From contig NZ_QORI02000001.1 in assembly GCF_003325755.1 (NCBI RefSeq), positions 248,001 to 312,000 of the forward strand: a stretch of DNA of 64,000 nucleotides, written 5' to 3'. The stretch comes from Pseudomonas sp. SST3. GTDB lineage: Bacteria; Pseudomonadota; Gammaproteobacteria; Pseudomonadales; Pseudomonadaceae. The position numbers were made by a program, and so were the translations under genes. Below the pieces are notes generated by a model. That model saw only the letters and a list, made by a program, of their open reading frames with translations. It searched no databases and was not told where the DNA came from. Below, one piece after another: positions 17,254-25,763 of the stretch (position 1 is its first letter; each line of letters opens with the position of its first letter).

Positions 17254-17348
17254 TTTAGGTCCTACTTCCGCTTCGTTGCACAGGCCATCAGACGCCACCG
17301 AATCGCCCCTTTCAGAGGGCCGATTGGAGTCGCTGCGTAGAGGGACGA

Positions 17349-17522
17349 GCGGCATGGATGCCGCGAGAGCCGTGAAGGGCCATGGATGGCCCTTGCGCGG
17401 CGACCCTCGGAGAGCGATGGAATGAGGGAAGTCGAGCGCAGCGAGACCCCGATGCAGGGGCAAGCGTTTTTGCTTACTTTTTTCGCGTTTTGAAAAAAGT
17501 GAGTCGCCCAGCAGGGCGAAAC
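17349..17522. repeat. Hairpin-rich miniature element
   Basis: Consecutive short inverted repeats: gcggcat-gga-tgccgc near 17350, aagggcc-atg-gatggccctt near 17376, and a long stem at about 17473-17503, where cttacttttttc pairs with gaaaaaagtgag, followed by tcgccc-agca-gggcga. The T-rich stem could act as a weak bidirectional terminator inside the fliM-flhA operon. The module resembles intergenic repeats I recall in pseudomonad genomes; I cannot verify copy number here. Confidence 0.5.
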
Positions 17523-17652
17523 CCATGCTTCGGGCAACTCCGCCAATTGGATGTAGCACCGGAAGCGTAAAAGCTTCGCGAGCAAGCTCGCTCCTGCACA
17601 GACTCGCTGCGGCTCTGAACTGCAAAACCGCCTTCACCTCCCAGGTGCTCCC

Positions 17653-17925
17653 ATGCTGACCCCCGACACCGCCGTCAACATCATCTCCAACGCGATCCAT
17701 ATCATCGTGCTGGTGGTCTGCGTGCTGGTGGTACCGAGCCTGCTCGGCGGTCTGTTGGTCAGCATTTTCCAGGCGGCGACGCAGATCAACGAGCAGATGC
17801 TGAGCTTCCTGCCGCGCCTGTTGATCACCCTCGGCATGCTGGTCTTCGCCGGGCACTGGATTCTGAGCACGCTGAGCGATCTGTTCATCGAGACCTTCAC
17901 CCAAGCCGGGCGGCTGGTCGGTTAG
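17653..17925 (+). CDS. fliQ: Flagellar export gate protein FliQ
   Basis: Small export-gate membrane protein, 90 aa, two membrane helices (IIVLVVCVLVVPSLLGGLLV and LITLGMLVFAGHWILSTL). The family stretch ISIFQAATQINEQ-like VSIFQAATQINEQMLSFLPR lies between them. The ATG at 17653 is preceded by AGGTG at a suitable distance. It follows the repeat mosaic and lies 2 bp from fliR. Confidence 0.95.
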   Translation: MLTPDTAVNIISNAIHIIVLVVCVLVVPSLLGGLLVSIFQAATQINEQMLSFLPRLLITLGMLVFAGHWILSTLSDLFIETFTQAGRLVG

Positions 17926-17927
17926 CC

Positions 17928-18725
17928 GTGGGCAACGAACCCATCATGCAGGTCGGTCAGTACCTGCAGTCGCTGCTCGGTTACTGGTGGCCGTTCTGCC
18001 GGATCATGGCCGTGTTCAGCCTCGCGCCGATGTTCAGCCACAAGTCGCTTAGCGTGCGGGTTCGGGTGCTGCTGGCCATTGCCCTGACCGTGGTGCTCAC
18101 CGCCGCGCTACCGGCAACGGCACCGATCGACCCGCTGTCGCTCAAGGGCCTTCTCACGGCGTTCGAACAGATCGCCATGGGCTTGCTGCTGGGTCTGGCG
18201 CTGATGCTGGTGTTCACCGTGTTCACGCTGATCGGCGACATCGTCTCGACGCAGCTGGGCCTGTCCATGGCGGTGTTCAACGATCCCATGAACGGCGTCT
18301 CGTCGGCGTCGATCATCTATCAGCTGTATTTCATCCTGCTGGCGCTGCTGTTTTTCGCCACCGACGGGCATCTGGTGATCGTCACCATCATCTACCAGAG
18401 CTTCGTCCTCTGGCCGATCGGCAGCGGCATCCATTTCGATGGCCTGCAGACCATCGCCCTGTCGCTGAGCTGGGTGATTTCCGCGGCGCTGTTGATCGCC
18501 CTGCCGATCGTCTTCTGCATGACCCTGGTTCAGTTCTGCTTCGGCCTGCTCAACCGCATCTCGCCGGCGATGAACCTGTTCTCCCTGGGCTTCCCCATGG
18601 CGATCATCGCCGGGCTGGTGCTGATCTACCTGACCGTGCCGAACCTGTCGGAAGCCTATCTGCACCTGACGCGCGAGCTGCTGGGCAACATCGGCGAGAT
18701 TCTGCGGAGCGGGCGCGATGTCTGA
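17928..18725 (+). CDS. fliR: Flagellar export gate protein FliR
   Basis: Polytopic export-gate protein, 265 aa with the GTG start at 17928, 2 bp after fliQ; an ATG at 17946 would remove six residues. Family landmarks: WPFCRIMAVFSLAPMFSHKS near the start, EQIAMGLLLGLALMLVFTVF, and FGLLNRISPAMNLFSLGFPM in the C-terminal third. The end overlaps flhB by 8 bp. Complete. Confidence 0.94.
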   Translation: MGNEPIMQVGQYLQSLLGYWWPFCRIMAVFSLAPMFSHKSLSVRVRVLLAIALTVVLTAALPATAPIDPLSLKGLLTAFEQIAMGLLLGLALMLVFTVFTLIGDIVSTQLGLSMAVFNDPMNGVSSASIIYQLYFILLALLFFATDGHLVIVTIIYQSFVLWPIGSGIHFDGLQTIALSLSWVISAALLIALPIVFCMTLVQFCFGLLNRISPAMNLFSLGFPMAIIAGLVLIYLTVPNLSEAYLHLTRELLGNIGEILRSGRDV

Positions 18726-19857
18726 GCAGAACAGCAGCCAGGAAAAAACCGAAGAGGCCTCCGAGCAGAAACTCAAGAAGAGTCGCGACGATGGCCAGGT
18801 CACCCGCTCCAAGGACGTCGCCACAACCGTCTCGCTGCTGGCCACGCTGCTGGTGCTCAAGTTCAGCATCGGCTTTTTCTTCGACGGCATGCAACAGGCG
18901 TTCAGCTACTCGTACATCAACTTTCATCAGAGCGAGATGAGCGTCGACGACCTGCAGCTGATCCTCACGCACAACCTGCTGGTGTTTATCAGCGTGCTGC
19001 TGCCGTTGCTGATCACGCCGATCCTGGTCATCGCTTTCGCGCTGGTACCGGGTGGCTGGGTGTTCGCCTCGAAGAACTTCGCGCCCAAGTTCAGCAAACT
19101 CAATCCCATCACCGGGCTGGGAAGGATGGTCGGCGCGCAGAACTGGACCGAGCTGCTCAAGTCGCTGTTGAAGATCAGCGCGCTGCTGGGCATTGCCGTC
19201 GGCCAGCTGTATTACGCCGCACCGAAGCTGATCGCGCTGCAGCGCAGCGATATCAGCAACGCCATCGGCAGCGCCTTCTCGCTGACCTTCGACCTGGCGA
19301 TCTCGCTGCTGCTAGTGTTCGTGCTGTTCTCGTTCATCGACATTCCGCTGCAGCGCTTCTTTTTCCTGAAAAAAATGCGCATGACCAAGCAGGAGCGCAA
19401 GGAAGAGCACAAGAACCAGGAAGGCCGCCCCGAGGTGAAGGCGCGTATCAAGCAGCTGCAACGCCAGCTGGCCCAGCGCCAGATCAGCCGGGTGATAAAG
19501 GATGCCGACGTGGTGATCGTCAACCCGACGCATTACGCGGTGGCGCTCAAGTACGACCCGAAGAAGGCCGAAACACCCTTTGTTATCGCCCGTGGCGTTG
19601 ATGAGACGGCGCTGTATATCCGCAAGCTGGCCCAGGCCAATGGCCTGGAAGTGGTCGAACTGCCGCCTCTGGCGCGGGCGATCTACTTCAGTACGCAGGT
19701 CAATCAGCAGATTCCGGCGCCGCTCTACACCGCGGTGGCCCATGTGCTGACCTACATTCTCCAGCTCAAGGCCTGGAAACAGGGCCGGCGGGCCAAGCCC
19801 AAGCTGGCCAGTGACATCCATATTCCCGAAGAACTGTTCAACCGAGCCCGATCATGA
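18718..19857 (+). CDS. flhB: Flagellar export switch protein FlhB
   Basis: Export-gate protein, 379 aa, whose autocleavage switches export from hook to filament substrates. Four membrane helices occupy about residues 33-215. The cytoplasmic domain carries the cleavage motif NPTH at residues 269-272 followed by YAVALKYD. The N-terminal EKTEEASEQKLKKSRDDGQV is also typical. Stop overlaps the flhA start by 4 bp. Confidence 0.96.
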   Translation: MSEQNSSQEKTEEASEQKLKKSRDDGQVTRSKDVATTVSLLATLLVLKFSIGFFFDGMQQAFSYSYINFHQSEMSVDDLQLILTHNLLVFISVLLPLLITPILVIAFALVPGGWVFASKNFAPKFSKLNPITGLGRMVGAQNWTELLKSLLKISALLGIAVGQLYYAAPKLIALQRSDISNAIGSAFSLTFDLAISLLLVFVLFSFIDIPLQRFFFLKKMRMTKQERKEEHKNQEGRPEVKARIKQLQRQLAQRQISRVIKDADVVIVNPTHYAVALKYDPKKAETPFVIARGVDETALYIRKLAQANGLEVVELPPLARAIYFSTQVNQQIPAPLYTAVAHVLTYILQLKAWKQGRRAKPKLASDIHIPEELFNRARS

Positions 19858-21949
19858 GCCTGATTCAGAAACTGACGCCGACATTCAGCAGCGGACGCAT
19901 TGGGATCCCGCTGATCATCCTGTCGATCCTGGCGATGATCATCCTGCCGCTGCCGCCGCAGCTGCTGGACGTGCTGTTCACCTTCAACATTGCCATGTCG
20001 ATCCTGGTACTGCTGGTCAGTGTGTCGTCGAAGAGTCCGCTGGATTTCTCGCTGTTTCCGACGGTGATCCTGATCACCACGCTGATGCGCCTGACGCTCA
20101 ACGTCGCCTCCACGCGGGTGGTGCTGCTCGAAGGTCATACTGGCACGGGCGCCGCGGGCAAGGTGATCGAAGCCTTCGGTGAGGTGGTGATCGGCGGCAA
20201 CTTCATCGTCGGCCTGGTGGTGTTCATCATCCTGATGATCATCAACTTCATCGTCATCACCAAGGGTGGTGAGCGCATCTCCGAAGTCACTGCGCGCTTC
20301 ACCCTGGACGCCCTGCCGGGCAAGCAGATGGCCATCGATGCCGACCTCAACGCCGGCCTGCTAACCAACGAAGACGCCAAGGCGCGGCGCCAGGAAGTGG
20401 CCAAGGAAGCCGACTTCTACGGTGCAATGGACGGTGCCTCGAAGTTCGTTCGCGGCGATGCCATCGCCGGCATCCTGATCCTGCTGATCAACCTATTCGG
20501 TGGCTTCGCCATCGGCGTGTTCGTCCATGATCTGGCAGCCGGCGAAGCCTTCAAGCAATACGCCCTGCTGACCATCGGTGACGGTCTGGTCGCACAGATA
20601 CCGGCGCTGCTCTTGTCCACCGCGGCGGCGATCATCGTCACCCGGATCAACGAGTCCAGCGACATTACCAGCCAGGTGCAGCGACAGCTGTTGGCCAACC
20701 CGGCCTCGCTGTACACCGTGGCTGGCATATTGTTCGTGCTCGGCATGGTGCCGGGTATGCCGCACCTGGCCTTCATTGGCTTTGCCGCACTGATCGGCTT
20801 CATCGGCTGGCGGGTATCGCTGCACGAGCCGCCTGCTGCCGGTGCCGATCTCAAGGAAATTCAGGCCATCGGTCAGGCGATGGACAAGGAAAAGGCACAA
20901 TCGCTGGCCTGGGAAGACATTCCGATGGTCGAGCGGCTGTCCATTTCCCTCGGCTACAAACTGGTCGGGCTGGTCAACGAAGCCTCCGGTGCGCCACTGC
21001 CGGCGCGGGTGCGCGGCGTGCGTCAGACGCTTTCAGAACACCTGGGCTTCCTGCTGCCGGAAGTACAGATCCGCGACAGCCTGCGGCTCAAGGCTTCGCA
21101 ATATGACATCTACATCAATGGCGAGAAGATCGACGTGCCGAACTGCACGCCGACCGCCTGATGGCGATCCCCTCGCCTGAGCTGTACGGCGAGATCGACG
21201 GCATCCTCGGCACCGATCCGGCCTATCGCATGCAGGTGGTGTGGATTCAACCATCGGACAAACCGCGCGCGCTGAACCTCGGCTATCAGGTGATCGACTG
21301 CGCCAGCGTGGTCGCCACGCACCTGAACAAGGTGGTGCGCGAGCACCTGCCGGACCTGTTCAAGCACGACGACGTCGAGCACCTGATGCAGCGCCTGACG
21401 CTGCAGGCACCGAAGCTCGCTGAAAGCCTGAAGAACGCACTAACCTATACCCAGCAGATGCGCGTCTACCGCCAGCTACTGCTGGAGGAAGTGCCGCTGC
21501 GCGACATCGAAACCATCGCCAGCACCCTGCTCGAATGCAGTGAAACCACCAAGGACCCGGTGCTGTTGGCCGCGGACGTGCGCTACGCACTACGCCGCAG
21601 CATCGTTTCGATGATTGCCGGCGATCGTCGCGAACTGGCGGTGTTCGTACTGGAAAATGCGCTGGAAAACACGCTGCTCAACGCCCTGGCCATCGCCCAG
21701 CAGGCCGGTCAGGTCAGCCTGGACAACATCCCGGTGGAGCCAAGCCTGCTCAACCAACTGCAGAACAGCATGCCGGTGGTAAAGGAAAAGCTGCGCAAGG
21801 ACGGCCACCCACCGATCCTTACCGTGATGCCGCAGCTGCGCCCATTGCTGTCGCGCTACGCGCGGGTGTTCAGCCCCGGCCTGCACGTACTGTCGCAGAA
21901 CGAGATACCGGATCGGGTCGGCGTGAACATTCTCGGCACGCTGGGTTAA
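19854..21949 (+). pseudogene. flhA: Flagellar export gate protein FlhA, interrupted by one-base frameshift
   Basis: Two adjacent frames together make one FlhA: 19854-21161 (435 aa: membrane domain with PFTFNIAMSILVLL-like helices, the FHIPEP-type loop GKQMAIDADLNAGLLTNEDA and the first part of the cytoplasmic domain) and 21161-21949 (262 aa: remaining cytoplasmic domain). Their sum of 697 aa is normal for FlhA. The break is in ACGCCGACCGCCTGATG near 21150-21160; adding one G after CCG would restore the family stretch PDRLMAIPS. The second frame begins at that natural ATG, so reinitiation at TGATG could give a split protein. Whether the loss is real or a sequencing error cannot be decided here. 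Confidence 0.88.
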
Positions 21950-22004
21950 CCGGTCCCGGCCCTGGCCGGCTGCAAGCGAACCCTGCAACTCGGAAGACCG
22001 GGGA

Positions 22005-22226
22005 TCGACAGCAAGCTGGCTCCTACGGGTTCGGAGTTCGCACGGCGCAGGCTGCTCCTGTAGGAGCGACCTTGGTCGCGAAAAATCATCAATGACAATG
22101 CAGCAGCCGCGCCCGTAGCAGTCGCCCGACCCAGAGGGTTTCCCGGTTCGCCAGCAAGCTGGCCCCTACACGTGCGGAGCTTGCCCCCGAGCGGGCTGTT
22201 TATGTAGGAGCAAGCTTGCTCGCGAA
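22005..22226. repeat. Two consecutive inverted REP pairs (REPINs)
   Basis: Four REP units alternate in orientation: 22005-22026 (tcgacagcaagctggctcct..), 22060-22081 (gtaggagcgaccttggtcgc..), 22147-22170 (ttcgccagcaagctggcccc..) and 22204-22226 (gtaggagcaagcttgctcgc..). They form two REPINs within the 358-bp gap between flhA and the dienelactone hydrolase gene, whose transcripts converge. No gene is seen in the rest of the gap (21950-22307). Confidence 0.85.
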
Positions 22227-22307
22227 CACGGCCCTTTCTAGCCGCAGATCGCAGAGCAGGGCCTTCTCCTGCAGCGCCTACAGGACAAACACGAGCGACT
22301 GGACTGT

Positions 22308-23003
22308 TTAGAGATTCTCAGCCAGGAACACCAACGACCGCCCATGAGCCAGTGCCGCAGCATTCTGGTTGTACATCGGCCGCGCCCAGCAGTTGAAACC
22401 GTGGTCGACGCCTGGGTAGGTCTCGATCTGCGCCCCGCCGACCTGGGCCATCTTCTGCTGCACGGCGGCTACCGCGTCGCTGTCGATGTGCTCGTCTTCT
22501 TCAGCGAAGTGGAACAGGGTCGGACATTGGATTCGATCGGCCTGGCCTAAGCGCTTTTCGATGCTGCCGGGGTAGTAACAAACGGCGGCATCGACTCCCG
22601 CATTGGCCGCGCTCAGGAATGACAGCACACCGCCCATGCAGTAACCCACCGAAGCTACGCGACCGTTGCAGTCGTCGCGCCCACGCAGCGTTTCGGCGGT
22701 GCGGCGCAGGTCATCGACGGCCAGGTCGAAATCCAGCGCCTGCATCAAGCCGAATGCGCGCTCCCAATCGGATTCGTCGTAGCCGAGCTTGACCCCCGGC
22801 TCGCTGCGCCAGAACAGATCCGGTGCCAGCACCACGTAGCCATCGAGCGCGTACTGGTCAGCGACAGCCTGGATGTGGTCGTTGACCCCGAAGATTTCCT
22901 GGATCAGCACGATGCCGGGGCCATGCCCGGCCGGGGGCAAAGCCAGGTAGCCCTTGAAGCTGTTGCCATCCTGCGCGCGAATGTCGATCCACTGTGAATT
23001 CAT
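22308..23003 (-). CDS. Dienelactone hydrolase family protein
   Basis: Cytoplasmic alpha/beta hydrolase of 231 aa. The dienelactone hydrolase elements are present: an early PGIVLIQEIFGVNDHIQAVA, the nucleophile elbow GYCMGG (catalytic Cys), an acidic segment HFAEEDEHIDSDAV and the catalytic His in PGVDHGFNC. The ATG at 23003 follows AAAGGAG at good spacing; the frame extends upstream to 23126 without support. Related enzymes open lactone rings in chlorocatechol degradation, but many family members act on other esters, and no catechol pathway genes are nearby. The substrate is unknown. Confidence 0.87.
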   Translation of the reverse strand: MNSQWIDIRAQDGNSFKGYLALPPAGHGPGIVLIQEIFGVNDHIQAVADQYALDGYVVLAPDLFWRSEPGVKLGYDESDWERAFGLMQALDFDLAVDDLRRTAETLRGRDDCNGRVASVGYCMGGVLSFLSAANAGVDAAVCYYPGSIEKRLGQADRIQCPTLFHFAEEDEHIDSDAVAAVQQKMAQVGGAQIETYPGVDHGFNCWARPMYNQNAAALAHGRSLVFLAENL

Positions 23004-23213
23004 GCTCGTCTCCTTTGGGTTGCGTTTGCTTGCCGACCACAAGGCGCGGCGCGCCGGAGAGCGCCGCTGGAACAGGTGCGACAGGTCGCGGCAGGCTGAG
23101 TTCGCATCGAATATTGGGCGGCGCATACCGCTTGGCGTTCAGCTGGCCAGCATTCCGCCCGTCACACCGAGGGCGCCAAGAGGAACAATCAGCCGCGCCA
23201 GCCGGGTCGAAGT

Positions 23214-23374
23214 GCTAACAGGCTGTTGAAAAACTACCAGCGTTGGCAACCTTATGTTGAAGGCCCCCGAAATGCTCATTTACTACAGTAACCTCGATCG
23301 CGAGCCCGGCCCGCTTCCTCGGCCCTTTTGCCTTGTCTTGTCTGCCTCGCCTAGGTTTTTAACGGACTGCTAAC
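23214..23374. repeat. Palindromic element with imperfect terminal inverted repeats
   Basis: The left end gctaacaggctgttgaaaaa (from 23214) is an imperfect reverse complement of the right end ctaggtttttaacggactgc.. (23351-23374). The interior begins with cagcgttggcaacct. A second, shorter member lies at 24771-24831 on the other side of the MFS gene. The rest of the 454-bp gap 23004-23457 contains no gene that I recognise. Confidence 0.6.
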
Positions 23375-23457
23375 CGCAGAAGCTTCGATCACAGAACGCT
23401 TCTTCGTGACGATATCGAGCCTCGCGCCGACCACCCAATAGCCGACGGAGACGACCG

Positions 23458-24774
23458 ATGTCTCAGGCGCCCGCGCCAGATACCGTTAATCCGAGCAAAG
23501 AGGCTGACAGCCATCGCCTGTACCGCAAGATCGCCTGGCGGCTGATTCCGTTTCTCTGCTTCTGTTACCTGGCCGCCTATCTGGACCGCATCAACGTCGG
23601 CTTTGCCAAGCTGCAGATGGCCGACCAGCTGCAGCTCAGCGAAGCGGCATTCGGCCTTGGCGCAGGGCTGTTCTTCGTCGGCTACATCCTCTTCGAAGTG
23701 CCCAGCAACCTTATCCTCAAGCGCGTCGGCGCGCGGGTCTGGATCGCGCGGATCATGATTAGCTGGGGCGTGCTCTCGGCCTGCACCATGCTGGTCACCA
23801 CGCCAGGGCAGTTCTATCTGGTGCGCCTTCTGCTGGGGGTCGCCGAGGCGGGGTTCCTCCCGGGCGTGCTCTATTACCTGACGCTGTGGTTCCCGACCTA
23901 CCGGCGTGGTCGGATCATCGCGCTGTTCATGATCGGTCTGCCGCTGTCCAGCGTGATCGGTGCACCGTTATCGGGTTGGATCCTCGACGCTTTCGATCAG
24001 GTACGGGGGTTGCGCGGTTGGCAGTGGCTGTTTCTGCTTGAAGGGATTCCCAGCGTGCTGCTCGGATTGCTGGCCCTGCGCCTGCTGCCAGAGGGGCCGA
24101 AACAGGCCGAATGGTTGGATCTGGCCGAGCAGGGCCGAGTGTTGCGCGACCTGACGGTGGACGAGGCGCAGAGTCCGGAGAGCGGGGAAAGCTTTTGCCA
24201 GGGCTTCTTCAATCTGAAGGTCTGGATGCTTGGCGGCATCGATTTTGCGATTCTGCTCAGCGCCTATGCCATGGGCTTCTGGTTGCCGACCTTCATTCGC
24301 AACGCCGGCGTGGTCGATGCGTCCGATATCGGCTTGCTGACGGCGCTGCCGAGCATCGCCGCGGTGTTCGGCATGCTCGCCCTCGGCGCCAGCTCGGATC
24401 GTTTCCGCGAACGCCGCTGGCACATCATCCTGCCATTCTGGATTGGCGCCGCCGCCATGGCTGCGAGCACTGCGGTCACCGATAGCGTGGTGGCAACCGT
24501 GCTGATGTTTTCCATTGCCCAGGCGGCCATCATCGGTGCGGTGCCGGTGTTCTTCAGCCTGCCGGCGACCTTTCTCACCGGAACCGCCGCGGCGACCGGC
24601 TTCGCCCTCGCCTGCTCGCTGGCGAACATCGCCGGCCTGGTAAGCAACACCCTGATCGGGCTGGCGCTGGACATCACCGGCAAGAGCGGCGGTGCGTTGT
24701 GGTTCTTCGCTGGCTGTCTGGTACTCGGCTCGCTCTTGGTCGTCGCGTTGCCGGCGAAGGTGGTCAACCGCTAG
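23458..24774 (+). CDS. MFS transporter, anion:cation symporter (ACS) type
   Basis: Major facilitator of 438 aa with about 12 membrane segments. The N-terminal half has the ACS-family pattern AAYLDRINVGFAKLQM, then GLGAGLFFVGYILFEVPSNL and GVAEAGFLPGVLYYLTLWFP. The loop TYRRGRIIALFMIGLPLSSV is also typical. ACS proteins import organic anions such as phthalate, hexuronates or 4-hydroxyphenylacetate with protons; the substrate cannot be named. It is a single gene with its own leader, flanked on both sides by palindromic elements of one family. Confidence 0.88.
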   Translation: MSQAPAPDTVNPSKEADSHRLYRKIAWRLIPFLCFCYLAAYLDRINVGFAKLQMADQLQLSEAAFGLGAGLFFVGYILFEVPSNLILKRVGARVWIARIMISWGVLSACTMLVTTPGQFYLVRLLLGVAEAGFLPGVLYYLTLWFPTYRRGRIIALFMIGLPLSSVIGAPLSGWILDAFDQVRGLRGWQWLFLLEGIPSVLLGLLALRLLPEGPKQAEWLDLAEQGRVLRDLTVDEAQSPESGESFCQGFFNLKVWMLGGIDFAILLSAYAMGFWLPTFIRNAGVVDASDIGLLTALPSIAAVFGMLALGASSDRFRERRWHIILPFWIGAAAMAASTAVTDSVVATVLMFSIAQAAIIGAVPVFFSLPATFLTGTAAATGFALACSLANIAGLVSNTLIGLALDITGKSGGALWFFAGCLVLGSLLVVALPAKVVNR

Positions 24775-24831
24775 CAGACCGTCGAAAACCTACCTGCGTT
24801 GGCAAGACTGCGTTTTTCAACGCCTTGCTAG
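24771..24831. repeat. Short palindromic element overlapping the MFS stop codon
   Basis: Left arm ctagcagaccgtcgaaaacc (starting at the TAG stop of the MFS gene) and right arm gcgtttttcaacgccttgct.. (to 24831) are imperfect reverse complements around cctgcgttggcaagact. The cgttggcaa core and outer arms match the element at 23214-23374. It may serve as a terminator for the MFS gene. Confidence 0.55.
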
Positions 24832-24851
24832 AGGTCTTCGCGGCCCCTGAG

Positions 24852-25184
24852 TCAGCGCCGTCTCGGCAGCAGCTGCGCCACCATCTCGACGAACGACGGG
24901 CTGGGCCGGTCGAGGGCGAAGCCCATTTCGAACGAATCGCGACGCGAATCCTTGCGCACCCACTGGCAGATCACCACCACGTCGATCTCGCGCAGCCGCT
25001 CGCCGTGATCCGGCACGTGCAGGCGCATTTCGTAGCAGCCGCCAATGGACAGGGGCTGCTTGGCCACCAACCGCAGACCGCCGATGGACAGGTCGCCAAC
25101 GTAGCCCATGGGATCGCCACTGAGACGGTTGGTTACCTGGATACGGCTGAGATGGCGAAAGGTAAGGCGGCTGTGTTGGCGCAT
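24852..25184 (-). CDS. PilZ domain c-di-GMP-binding protein
   Basis: Small cytoplasmic protein of 110 aa consisting of one PilZ domain. The two c-di-GMP-binding motifs are both present: RHLSR (RxxxR) at residues 10-14 and DLSIGG (D/NxSxxG) at about 31-36. The remainder forms the expected beta-barrel strands (GCYEMRLHVPDHGE, IDVVVICQWVRKD, EMGFAL). PilZ proteins couple c-di-GMP to motility, polysaccharide or pilus output. No enzyme of c-di-GMP turnover is in the window. It converges on the MFS gene. Its target is unknown; a role near the flagellar cluster would be speculation. Confidence 0.88.
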   Translation of the reverse strand: MRQHSRLTFRHLSRIQVTNRLSGDPMGYVGDLSIGGLRLVAKQPLSIGGCYEMRLHVPDHGERLREIDVVVICQWVRKDSRRDSFEMGFALDRPSPSFVEMVAQLLPRRR

Positions 25185-25358
25185 GGCGAGGCTCTGGCAG
25201 TCCTTTGGTCGCCTCCGGCGGCCGGGAGCGTCCTCCCGGCACGGCGGCTGGCGGTGTGCTTACAGGCAGCAGGCGACCAGAACGCGACGAAACTTAAGGG
25301 CTGAACGCACTATTTTTCAGCGCCGCGAAGCAGCACCCGAACCACTGCGCACGCGGCG

Positions 25359-25577
25359 CTAGCGCTCGGGATTTTGCGGCTTGCGATGCTTCAGTGCGTC
25401 TTCTTCGCTGACTTCATCTGCCATGCCCGGCGGCACGTTGTAGGCGCCTCCCGGCACGTCGTTGCGATCGCCGCCAGCCGCTTCGCCGTTGCTGGTACCG
25501 CTCGCCCGGTCTGTGCGCTCTTCGTTGCGGTCCTTGATGGTTTCGAGATTTTCCTCGCCACGCTCGGATGGATTCAT
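25359..25577 (-). CDS. Small hydrophilic protein, function unknown
   Basis: 72-aa protein with no hydrophobic segment, rich in Glu, Asp, Arg, Asn and Gly (MNPSERGEENLETIKDRN; ending HRKPQNPER). It is probably disordered, like many stress-related small proteins of pseudomonads. The ATG at 25577 follows GGAGGT; the frame extends upstream to 25769 without a better start. It diverges from the diiron-enzyme gene at 25764. I do not recognise a family. Confidence 0.6.
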   Translation of the reverse strand: MNPSERGEENLETIKDRNEERTDRASGTSNGEAAGGDRNDVPGGAYNVPPGMADEVSEEDALKHRKPQNPER

Positions 25578-25763
25578 GGGACCTCCGTCTGATTGATCGG
25601 GCACGGCTCTGTGCCCTGTAGTTAGGAAGACGCGCCATCCTGGAAGTTGCACGGAAATCGTGCCCGCAGATGACCGGCCATTCGGCAGGCGCGCTGAACT
25701 TACCCGCAGGGCGACAGCCAAAAAACCATCTGGGGACTTCCCCAACTGCCGTCGTGTGAACCT

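Larger units (their letters stand above)
16978..17597. repeat. Palindromic-repeat mosaic inserted between fliP and fliQ
   Basis: The 730-bp fliP-fliQ gap is bounded by two REP sequences in inverted orientation, 16978-17000 (gtaggagcgagcttgctcgc...) and 17575-17597 (...gcgagcaagctcgctcctgc). Between them lie a second palindromic pair at 17146-17253 and a string of hairpins from 17349 to 17522. The translations on either strand (up to 313 codons) have no recognisable domain. This looks like nested miniature elements. No transposase gene and no obvious target-site duplication was seen. Confidence 0.8.

Noticed and set aside
16963..17904. 313-codon leftward frame through the fliP-fliQ gap
   Set aside because: It crosses REP sequences and hairpins and part of fliQ antisense; the translation has no domain, so it reflects GC-rich repeats.
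19854..21949. Programmed frameshift in flhA
   Set aside because: There is no slippery heptamer at the break, and two other genes in the window show similar single-base losses, so an error or mutation is the simpler explanation.
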